This document shows, one piece after another, positions 52,096 to 59,999 of a stretch of 64,000 nucleotides of DNA. How positions within the stretch are numbered: position 1 is the first letter of the stretch; every line of letters starts with the position of its first letter. Source of the DNA: Peribacillus sp. Bi96 (GTDB taxonomy: Bacteria > Bacillota > Bacilli > Bacillales > DSM-1321); the NCBI RefSeq assembly GCF_918698115.1, contig NZ_CAKKLV010000002.1, forward strand, positions 310,001-374,000. Reading direction: 5' to 3'. The translations under genes and the position numbers were made by a program. A model generated the notes under the pieces. The model did no database searches. It saw only the letters and a program-made list of their open reading frames with translations, and had not been told where the DNA came from.

Positions 52096-54309
52096 ATGGA
52101 TATTATCGGAAAAGGGGTAATTCGTAAAGATGCATGGGATAAGGTCACGGGGCAAGCGATTTACACTGGGGACCATAACGAAACAAAAATTCTCCATGTT
52201 AAAAAGGTAATTAGTCCTTATGCACATGCACATATCAAAAATATAGACAAAACGAAGGCTCAAAAAGTTGCTGGTGTTCGAGCTATTATTACTGGTGGGA
52301 ATTTACCGTTAACAGGAGAAGAAATTAGAGATCGGTACCCCATAGCTCAAGATAAAGTCCGATATCATGGAGAAGTTGTCGCACTTGTTGTTGCTGAAAC
52401 ACCGAAACAAGCAAAAATGGCTGCAGACGCCATTCAAGTGATTTATGATCCTTTACCTGTTATCAATTCACCAACATCAGCCTTTCAACCTAATTCTCCG
52501 ATACTGCATCCGGATTTAAAATCCTATAAAAAAATTTCCGAGGTATTTCCCGAGCCTGGGACAAATATAGCAAATCGAACAAAAATCAGGAAAGGAAATA
52601 AAACAACAGGTTGGCAACAGAGCGAAATCATTATTGAAGAAAAGTTTTCTTTTTCTCCTTCTGATCATGCAGCCATGGAAACAAGATGTTCTTTAGCAGA
52701 AATTCACTCAGACGGTAAGGTCATAATCACTTCATCTTCTCAAGCTCCATTCATGATTAAGCGTTTGATTAGTGATTACTTTGGTGTGGAAATCGGGAAC
52801 GTCATCGTAAACACTCCACTTGTTGGAGGCGGATTCGGAGGCAAAGCCTCGGTACAGCTTGAACTATTAGCCTATATCGCGTCAAAGGCCGTTAATGGAA
52901 GGTTAGTAAAAGTTGAAAATAGTCGCGAAGAGGATATTTTGACATCACCTTGTCATATCGGACTAGACGCTATTGTGAAATTAGGCTGTACACAATCTGG
53001 TTTGCTAAAGATGGCTGAAATGACGTATTTATGGGATGGAGGAGCTTATGCCGACAAGGCCACTGATCTAAGTCGTGCTGGAGCAGTTGATTGCACGGGC
53101 CCTTACCATATTGAAAATATTTGGTGTGATTCACTTTGTATGTATACAAATCATCCATACGCTTCGCCTTATCGTGGGTTTGCGCATTCAGAAGTATTAT
53201 TTGCCTTTGAGCGGACTATGGATTCTCTCTCAAAAAAGCTCGGAATGGATCCACTTGAACTTCGTGAAATGAATGCCATACTCCCAGGGGATTCCACCCC
53301 GACGCAAGTTCAATTAAATTCTAGCTCGGTAGGTAATCTACCTAAGTGTATACAAGTGCTAAAGAAGAAAATGAATTGGGAAGAGGGTCAGTTAGTTAAA
53401 ATAAACGAAAAGAAAATAAGGGCAAAAGGGGTTGCTTGTATATGGAAGACTTCTACAATTGATACCAACGCCGGATCTGGTGTCATTTTAACGTTTAATC
53501 CTGATGGAAGTGTAAACCTTATATCAGGATTAGTAGAAATCGGTACTGGAACGAAAACGGTATTGGCCCAGATTGTCTCAGATATATTAAAGCTCGATAT
53601 TGATCGAGTTAACGTTCAGATGGAGGTAAATACTCAAAATACTCCAGAACATTGGAAAACTGTCGCAAGCCGTGGGACTTTCATGGCAGGGAGAGCAGCG
53701 ATCAAGGCTGCTGAAGATGCACTTTTACAAGTAAAGAAACTCGCTTCCAGTGTGTTAAGAGTACCCGTTGAAGACATCGTCCTTGGTCATGAGAAGGTCT
53801 ATGTCAGAGGGGAACCAAATATGGAGATTCCTTTTAACCAACTTGTATATGGGTATACATATCCTGATGGAAGTTCAGTTGGAGGTCAGATAATCGGCAG
53901 AGGGTATTATACCATTCCACACATTACAAATTTGAATCCCGATACAGGTGCAGGCAAACCAGGCCCTGAATGGACCGTTGGTGCACAAGGAGTAGAAATA
54001 GAGTATGACATAAGTGAATATACGTACAAGATAATAAGGGCAGTATCTGTCATTGATGCAGGAAGGGTTTTGAATCAAAAAACTGCAGAAGGGCAAATAA
54101 TGGGTGCAATGAGCATGGGCTTAGCTTTTGGTGGGCGTGAAACCTTCTATTTTGATCGCCTGGGCAGAGTGTTGAATCCTCAATTCAGAACTTATAGGCC
54201 GTTAAGATATGGAGAAAACCCTGAATATATTTGTGAATTTGTAGATACACCACAATTGCCTACTATCATAGGACTTTGCCTCTACGCCAAAACATATGGT
54301 TTCACATAG
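52096..54309 (+). CDS. Xanthine dehydrogenase family molybdenum subunit, C-terminally truncated
   Basis: 737 residues. The N-terminal part has VTGQAIYTGD and KVRYHGEVVALVVAE. The Mo-binding body has GGGFGGKA, AYRGFAHSE-like SPYRGFAHSEV and SRGTFMAGRAAIKAAEDA. Intact members run on with a conserved G-A-R-G-x-G-E segment bearing the catalytic Glu; here the frame leaves homology after FVDTPQLP and stops at 54307-54309. With xdhC ruined upstream and no FAD or [2Fe-2S] subunits beside it, it is probably an inactive relic. The ATG follows CGAGGAG. Confidence 0.75.
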   Translation: MDIIGKGVIRKDAWDKVTGQAIYTGDHNETKILHVKKVISPYAHAHIKNIDKTKAQKVAGVRAIITGGNLPLTGEEIRDRYPIAQDKVRYHGEVVALVVAETPKQAKMAADAIQVIYDPLPVINSPTSAFQPNSPILHPDLKSYKKISEVFPEPGTNIANRTKIRKGNKTTGWQQSEIIIEEKFSFSPSDHAAMETRCSLAEIHSDGKVIITSSSQAPFMIKRLISDYFGVEIGNVIVNTPLVGGGFGGKASVQLELLAYIASKAVNGRLVKVENSREEDILTSPCHIGLDAIVKLGCTQSGLLKMAEMTYLWDGGAYADKATDLSRAGAVDCTGPYHIENIWCDSLCMYTNHPYASPYRGFAHSEVLFAFERTMDSLSKKLGMDPLELREMNAILPGDSTPTQVQLNSSSVGNLPKCIQVLKKKMNWEEGQLVKINEKKIRAKGVACIWKTSTIDTNAGSGVILTFNPDGSVNLISGLVEIGTGTKTVLAQIVSDILKLDIDRVNVQMEVNTQNTPEHWKTVASRGTFMAGRAAIKAAEDALLQVKKLASSVLRVPVEDIVLGHEKVYVRGEPNMEIPFNQLVYGYTYPDGSSVGGQIIGRGYYTIPHITNLNPDTGAGKPGPEWTVGAQGVEIEYDISEYTYKIIRAVSVIDAGRVLNQKTAEGQIMGAMSMGLAFGGRETFYFDRLGRVLNPQFRTYRPLRYGENPEYICEFVDTPQLPTIIGLCLYAKTYGFT

Positions 54310-54716
54310 CGATGATTTCGGACAAATAAACGTAATAATTAAGGGGTAGGGAACGTTTTTTAAAGAACAGTTCATTAACCTCTTAAATGACCACTGCATC
54401 AACTAATGCTCTCACGTTAATAGACACCTCTATTATGAAAGGAACTAAACAAATACCTGTAATAAAATGGGTAAATATAATCAGTGATACTTAAAGATTA
54501 GAACTTATAATGTAGAGAAGTGTGGATAAAGGAGAAAAGGTTTTGAAAAAATGAATTTGATTATCATTTACCACTCGGAATTTCTGAGAAAATTATTATA
54601 ACAAAGACTTTTAACATATCCATAACTAAAACGGGAGCACCTTCAATATGCAACAAAGCGGCAGAACAATTAAAGAGAATTCGTAAAAGTACATGAATTC
54701 TGAGGTAGGAGAAAAA
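54310..54716. other. Intergenic region, 400 bases
   Basis: No ORF with a start is supported. A coding-like stretch without start (KTGAPSICNKAAEQLKRIRKS, ending at the TGA near 54693) may be a gene relic. Confidence 0.35.
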
Positions 54717-55535
54717 ATGACTGATTATATTGAGCTTTGGAGACAGGCAATGGTAGATCATACAGGAAAAATACCTAACAGGCTAAAAGATGATGCAGCA
54801 GAAGAAGCTTTTTGGTCCTCCAGGGTTGCAGGAAAAAAACAACATGAACCAGATCCTTATGCAAAACTGGTGCAGCAAGAGTTAATGGCTTTATTAAAAA
54901 CCGACGATCATGTATTGGAAATCGGCCCTGGGTGGGGCAATTATACATTTGATATTGCAAAAGAAGTCAAGAAGATAACTTGCATGGATAGTTCAAAAAG
55001 CATTATCAGTTTTTTGAAATCCCAGGCGAACGTGAAAGGTTTCGAAAACATGGAGTTGATTCATGATAAGTGGGAAAGTGAGACCAAAAGAGACAAATAT
55101 GATGTGGTTTTTGGTTTTAATTGTTATTACCGTATGAAAGAAATCGGCCATACCTTATTAAAAATGAATGAGTCAGCAACCCGTTTAGTTATCGTGGGTA
55201 TGACAACTGGACCAGAAAAACCTCATTATATGGAATTGAAGCAACGAGGATATACAATTAATGTAAGAAAGCGAGATTACATACACATCTTGAATGTTTT
55301 GTATCAACTTGGAATACTGGCGGACTGTAAGATCGTGAAATTGAAAAGCAAAAAAATCTATTCTACATATGAAGAATTGTACCGCGAAAATACGACAAAA
55401 ATTCTAGATGAGGACTTTTCTCATGATGAAGTAAAAACAATCCTTGATAAATATGTCGAGGAAAAAGATGGAGTTTTCGAATACGAATATCCGTTTCATG
55501 CCGCTTTGATGTATTGGAATCCGAAGGGTAATTGA
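54717..55535 (+). CDS. SAM-dependent class I methyltransferase
   Basis: 272 residues from ATG 54717 behind GGTAGGAG. The SAM-binding motif I is VLEIGPGWGNYTFDIA (about 65-80), followed by CMDSSKSII (motif II) and YDVVFGFNCYY (motif IV). The substrate is unknown. The N-terminal 60 residues are helical and charged. It is monocistronic with a strong terminator. Confidence 0.85.
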   Translation: MTDYIELWRQAMVDHTGKIPNRLKDDAAEEAFWSSRVAGKKQHEPDPYAKLVQQELMALLKTDDHVLEIGPGWGNYTFDIAKEVKKITCMDSSKSIISFLKSQANVKGFENMELIHDKWESETKRDKYDVVFGFNCYYRMKEIGHTLLKMNESATRLVIVGMTTGPEKPHYMELKQRGYTINVRKRDYIHILNVLYQLGILADCKIVKLKSKKIYSTYEELYRENTTKILDEDFSHDEVKTILDKYVEEKDGVFEYEYPFHAALMYWNPKGN

Positions 55536-55542
55536 ATATCTT

Positions 55543-55605
55543 GGTACCTTTTTCCTGAATACTTTTTCCTCTTTTTGAGGAACTTCAGGAAAAAGGTATT
55601 TTTAT
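55543..55605 (+). terminator. Terminator
   Basis: ACCTTTTTCCTGAA pairs with TTCAGGAAAAAGGT around an inner hairpin, followed by T-run. Confidence 0.85.
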
Positions 55606-55673
55606 TTTAGTTATTCGCAAAATATATTAACAAGCCTACAAAAAATGAAGAGAAAACGGAGTGTGAGTGATAA

Positions 55674-55814
55674 ATGAAAGAAATTACCGAAAAGAGATTT
55701 TGTGAAACGTGTAAAAAAGAGACAGTTCATACGGTAAGTGAAGATGCTTTTGAAATAGAATATTCCTGTAATGAGTGCAGTCAGCACCAAGAGATTTTCA
55801 AGACATTTTTTTAG
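55674..55814 (+). CDS. 46-residue zinc-ribbon-like protein
   Basis: A short ORF starting MKEITEKRFCETCKKE and holding two pairs of cysteines, CETC and CNEC, 21 residues apart, a standard zinc-ribbon spacing. It ends EIFKTFF. A GGAGTG site lies about ten bases before the ATG. Its function is unknown; small zinc ribbons often bind nucleic acids or partner enzymes. The terminator before it shows it has its own transcript. Confidence 0.6.
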   Translation: MKEITEKRFCETCKKETVHTVSEDAFEIEYSCNECSQHQEIFKTFF

Positions 55815-56242
55815 AAATAGTCCAACGAATTTGAATGGGCTTGGAGATTCGTTAAAGATTGAGTCATTCGCAATCAGAAGTTTAAATTGCGAGGTTAAAA
55901 GTTCCACTAACTCCGATTTGCTTTGGTTTTTGAAAAATGACCAACAATTCAGGGAAGTATTCCTCTCCGATATTTTCTGCTTTTTTCCGTAGAGCGGAAC
56001 GAAAATCCAGCTGAAACAATAGCTAATGCGCATCAAAACAAGTACACCTTCATAACTAGTCAATAGGTACATTCTGGTTTTACACCGTGCATTACCGAGG
56101 AGATATAAACATAGCAACGCAAAAAGCTGTGTTTTTCCCTAAGCAGGTCTACTAATTTATCAGGTGTATAAACCCATAACCCCCTTCACCGACCGTTGCT
56201 TTAAATTCAATTGAAAGACCAAGTGTCCTACCTGTTTCGAAT
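55815..56242. other. Intergenic region, 430 bases
   Basis: Long open frames on both strands have no start site or recognisable family. Probably decayed DNA. Confidence 0.4.
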
Positions 56243-56368
56243 GTTAATTTCCACTGCAGGCACTCGCTTTCCGCGGGCGGTCCGCTCTCGGCGCATTGCG
56301 CCTGCGGGGTCTCCCTTGGACGCGTATTCCCGCAGGGGTCTTGTACCTTCCGTTCCAATCAAATCAAC
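56243..56368. repeat. Palindromic intergenic repeat, copy D (inverted)
   Basis: Inverse of copy A: begins GTTAATTTCC, carries GCACTCGCTTTCCGCGGGCG and CGCCTGCGGGGTCTCCC, and ends CGTTCCAATCAAATCAAC. The outer end has a small AATCA duplication. It directly abuts the M42 peptidase fragment. Confidence 0.85.
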
Positions 56369-56390
56369 TTTGTTTTAACATTTCGTGAGT

Positions 56391-57077
56391 ACAAATCATC
56401 CAAATCCATTTGTACGGCGTGTTCATTTTAATCACAGTGTACAGAAAGTAAACATTGTATTTCAAAGTGATTTTATGGAGATGGTAAACAAAGATCTAGT
56501 ATGTACAAAATCAGTGGATAATCGCATTCATTGTGCAATATTAATAGAGTTATTTAAAGAATTAAAAGGCGCGGAATTTGCTGGAACGTTGTATGGTGTC
56601 GTAACTGTTCAAGAACAAGTGGGCCAACTGGGAGCTGCAATGGTAGGTAATGCAATTGAGCCAGATTATGCAATCGTTCTAGATACTATCCCAGCAGGTG
56701 ATACGCCGGATATAAATACGGAAGTATCACTTCCCGTCTACCTTGGGAATGGACCAGCTTGTCCTATTGCGGATGGGGTAAGAGGAACAATGGTATTCAA
56801 CCACATCCATCCTAAAGTGCGAGAAATCATTGAAGAACAGGCAGCTAGAGTAAATGTATCATTGCAAATGATGACATTAGTCGGGGACGCCTATACGACG
56901 GATGCCGCAAGTTTGACTTCAGCGAATAAAGGGATACCGGTAGGGGTTGTATCAACACCGCGCAGATATTCCCACTCTCCAGTTGAATTGGTTAATCTCA
57001 ATGATGCCGAAGGGGTGTTGAAGATCGTAAAAGGAATCGTGATGGATAATGGAGAGAAGGATTTAAATTTTATTTAA
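56391..57077 (+). pseudogene. M42-family (glutamyl aminopeptidase-like) peptidase, 5'-truncated
   Basis: The C-terminal 225 residues of an M42 metallo-aminopeptidase. KSVDNRIHCAILIEL (DNR metal-bridging motif), VTVQEQVGQLGAA (family Q-E-E-V-G, here the second Glu is Gln), VLDTIPAGDTPD and VGVVSTPRRYSHSPVE are visible. The N-terminal 130 or so residues, including the first metal ligands, are absent and the palindromic repeat lies there. No start with a ribosome site. Non-functional. Confidence 0.85.
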
Positions 57078-57445
57078 TATATAGTTTTTTATACAGTTCA
57101 TTAATTATAAAAGATTCGATTTGTTTTAAGCTTTCTAAGGATATAAGAGTATCGGAAGACCACCAATAACCGATCCAGAATGGGTATAATACGGCATTGT
57201 AATTAGTCGGAATAAAATGATTAGTTTTATAATAATCCAATTAAATGGACTGCGAAAAAGAAGATGCCAAAAAGACAGTACTCTGATTTGGAGTGTTGTC
57301 TTTTTGGCATTTATGGTATGTATGAACTTTTTTAGTGTCTAATATTATTTTTTGCTTTTTCTGTCTTCAGAGACGAGATCACCTGGACTGAGTCATACGC
57401 CAAGTAATGCACATCCGAAAAAAATGAAACTTTTCAAAACTTTAC
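57078..57445. other. Intergenic region, 370 bases
   Basis: Apart from the terminator at 57264 nothing is recognised. Confidence 0.35.
57264..57313 (+). terminator. Terminator-like hairpin
   Basis: ATGCCAAAAAGACA pairs with TGTCTTTTTGGCAT. It has T-rich DNA after it and A-rich DNA before it, so it may work both ways. Confidence 0.7.
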
Positions 57446-57484
57446 CTCACAATATGCAATATGTGATATATTGCATATTGTGAG
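57446..57484. promoter_or_regulatory. 39-base palindromic operator of the GntR/EamA operon
   Basis: Two perfect 17-base arms (57446-57462, starting CTCACAATATGC, and 57468-57484, ending GCATATTGTGAG) flank GTGAT. It lies 31 bases ahead of the GntR start and probably covers the promoter. Autorepression by the GntR protein is the simplest reading. Confidence 0.8.
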
Positions 57485-57515
57485 GTAAATCAAAATAATA
57501 AGGAGGACATCGTCA

Positions 57516-58196
57516 TTGGTACATTCAACACAAAAAATCAATCGTACTTCTGTACGTGAAGAAGCTTATACAATTTTAATGGATTGGATTGTCCAAGGGG
57601 CCCTCCTGCCAGGTCAACAATTACGTGATAAAGAATTAGCAGAACAATTAGGAGTTAGCCGTACCCCTATTAGAGAAGCATTGCTAAGGCTCGAAGATGA
57701 GGGATTTGTAGAAACTAAGCCAAGTCGTTCAACCATTGTGTCCCCCATTCGGTTCGATGAGATATTAAACATTTATTCCCTAGTGTGGACACTTGAAAAG
57801 TTAGCCATGGAACAAGTTTTTGAAATCATTGAAGAAAAACACATACATGAGTTGGACGTTATCAATCAGCAGCTGAAAAAAGCAATGAACGAAGAAAATC
57901 AAAGTACTGCAGTACAGAAAGATAATGAATTTCACTCCATTTACAGCAATCTTTCTACAAATGATGAATTGAAGCGGATTCTCTCAGGACTAAAACGAAA
58001 ACTTATACGAATTGAACTGTTTTATTTTAATCAAGTCAGCGATGTTCACCTTTCAATTGATGAACATGATCAGATTATAAAGGCATTAAGGCAAAGAAAT
58101 CTCCCTTTGGTGCTTGAAACGATAGAAAAGAATTGGAAAGAAAGTTTTTATAGAATTCAAACGCACCAGGAGGATAAGAAAAATGGGGAAGAATAA
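57516..58196 (+). CDS. GntR-family (FadR subfamily) regulator
   Basis: 226 residues from TTG 57516 after AAGGAGG. The winged helix has LLPGQQLRDKELAEQLGVSRTP then IREALLRLEDEG. An FCD-type helical domain follows with EFHSIYSNL bearing the metal/ligand His. It overlaps the transporter gene by 14 bases, so it should control that transporter through the palindrome upstream. Confidence 0.9.
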   Translation: MVHSTQKINRTSVREEAYTILMDWIVQGALLPGQQLRDKELAEQLGVSRTPIREALLRLEDEGFVETKPSRSTIVSPIRFDEILNIYSLVWTLEKLAMEQVFEIIEEKHIHELDVINQQLKKAMNEENQSTAVQKDNEFHSIYSNLSTNDELKRILSGLKRKLIRIELFYFNQVSDVHLSIDEHDQIIKALRQRNLPLVLETIEKNWKESFYRIQTHQEDKKNGEE

Positions 58197-59112
58197 TATG
58201 CTAATCGATCCTCTAGTTTTATCGTCTTCAAGGAATAAAGGGATTGCTTTAGTCCTTACAGGCGCAGTATTATGGGGGGTATCTGGAACTGCGGCCCAGT
58301 ATTTATTTCAACGCCAAGGATTCAGTCCTGAATGGCTCACGGTTGTTCGCTTATTGCTCTCAGGCGTTATCTTATTGGGGCTTGCGTATAAAAAGGAAAA
58401 ACAACAAGTTTGGGGAATTTTGAAAGCTAAAACTGATCGCTTCCAAATCATCCTTTTTGCAATTCTGGGTATGCTTTCTGTCCAATACACATATTTTGCA
58501 GCAATCGAACATGGCAATGCAGCTACTGCCACTGTTCTTCAATACTTAGCACCCGCCATAATCACATGTTATATAGCATTTCGTTTAAAACGTTTTCCAA
58601 CCAGTACTGTTAGTATTGCTGTGATAATAGCGATTCTAGGCACTTTTTTGCTTGTAACAGGGGGCAGTGTCCGAGCACTTTCCATATCGGGGTGGGCGGT
58701 GTTTTGGGGAATTACATCAGCTTTTTCACTGGCTTTTTATACATTGCAACCATATAAACTACTTTCAAAATGGGGTTCCATGATTGTTGTTGGATGGGGC
58801 ATGTTAATTGGCGGCATTGCTTTTAGTTTCATTCATCCTCCATGGGCATTTGAAGGAAATTGGACGATTTCTTCCCTTATTGCCGTTCTGTTCATCATCA
58901 TTTTCGGGACGATCATCGCCTTTTATTTTTATTTGGAAAGTACAAAATACATCTCTGCTTCCGAGGTTAGTTTATTTGCATCGGTTGAGCCATTATCCGC
59001 TACATTTATTTCCGTTATCTGGCTAAATGTAACATTCGGTTTCGCCGAGTGGCTTGGTACACTTTGCATTATTATCACCATTACGATTTTATCGTTAGTA
59101 AGAAACAAATAA
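58183..59112 (+). CDS. EamA-family (DMT) transporter
   Basis: 309 residues with ten membrane helices in two EamA repeats (start ALVLTGAVLWGVSGTAAQYLF; second repeat SGWAVFWGITSAFSLAFYTL; end SVEPLSATFISVIWL). Such proteins export amino acids or related metabolites. The ATG at 58183 follows CAGGAGG inside the regulator gene. Controlled by the GntR partner. Confidence 0.9.
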   Translation: MGKNNMLIDPLVLSSSRNKGIALVLTGAVLWGVSGTAAQYLFQRQGFSPEWLTVVRLLLSGVILLGLAYKKEKQQVWGILKAKTDRFQIILFAILGMLSVQYTYFAAIEHGNAATATVLQYLAPAIITCYIAFRLKRFPTSTVSIAVIIAILGTFLLVTGGSVRALSISGWAVFWGITSAFSLAFYTLQPYKLLSKWGSMIVVGWGMLIGGIAFSFIHPPWAFEGNWTISSLIAVLFIIIFGTIIAFYFYLESTKYISASEVSLFASVEPLSATFISVIWLNVTFGFAEWLGTLCIIITITILSLVRNK

Positions 59113-59219
59113 AGCTGGTTTTCAAATAGGCATAGTGTATATATTTGTAAAGCTAAATAAATCTAATAAACAACAAATCTAGTTAAAATGAGTTATTATA
59201 TCTATCCACGCCGTTTTTT

Positions 59220-59255
59220 AAAAGCAATTTCACATCATGTGAATTGCTTTTTTTG
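59220..59255 (+). terminator. Terminator of the GntR/EamA operon
   Basis: AAAGCAATTTCAC pairs with GTGAATTGCTTT, followed by seven T. Confidence 0.9.
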
Positions 59256-59267
59256 AATCTCGAATTG

Positions 59268-59716
59268 TAAAAGGGCCCAGAACTGAATGTTAAACCGACT
59301 CAACTAGAAAAACGCGGTGGAGCATATTACAGTGAAGCGGCGTGCAGTCTCATCAATTCAATTTATAACGATAAGCGGGATCTACAGCCAATTAACACAC
59401 GTTATAACGGAGCGATTGCTAGTATTCCAGACGAATCAGCCATCGAAATCAACTGTGTGATCACAAAGGAAGGACCAAGACCCATTGCCCTCGGCGACCT
59501 GCCAGTGGCAGTCCGGGGACTTGTCCAGCAAATTAAATCTTTTGAAAGAATGGCTGCTGAAGCTGCCGTTACAGGAGATTATCATAAAGCATTGGTAGCA
59601 GCGATGACCATTAATCCTCTCGTACTATCAGACACCATCGCAAAAAAATATTGGATGAGATGCATGAAGCGCATAAAGAAGATCTGCCGCAATTGTTTAA
59701 TGAAGTGAAATCTTAG
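59268..59716 (+). pseudogene. GH4 6-phospho-beta-glucosidase (LicH/CelF type), 3' fragment
   Basis: Only the C-terminal 150 residues remain. KRGGAYYSEAACSLINSIYNDK, NTRYNGAIASIPDE and DYHKALVAAMTINPLVLSD match family 4 phospho-glucosidases. A run of seven A (59642-59648) shifts the frame, after which ILDEMHEAHKEDLPQLF continues to TAG 59714-59716. The 5' two thirds are missing, including NAD+- and Mn2+-binding parts. Confidence 0.85.
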
Positions 59717-59741
59717 ATTTAGGACAATGTGATGATAGGAA

Positions 59742-59778
59742 ATGATGACCCCTGTTAATAGGGGTCATCTTATTTTTA
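59742..59778 (+). terminator. Terminator left from the GH4 gene
   Basis: ATGACCCC pairs with GGGGTCAT, followed by CTTATTTTT. Confidence 0.75.
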
Positions 59779-59999
59779 CCACTACTAAATGGTCATCCCT
59801 TATAGAAATAAATATGAATTTTCATAGAGCATCATTCACCCGCTTACTGAGAATAAATCAATCGCGATCTGCTATTTCCTACCTGAAATTGTATTTTGTT
59901 GAATGGATATAAGCATTTCCAATTAGTGTATATAATCATAATTGCCTTGCAGTTCACATAAATATATCAGAAAGAATTGTGGACATGGGAGGTAGGATT

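Noticed and set aside
55611-56117. 168-codon minus-strand ORF
   Set aside because: It is antisense to the zinc-ribbon gene, has no ribosome site and is rich in Phe and Leu from A/T-rich DNA.
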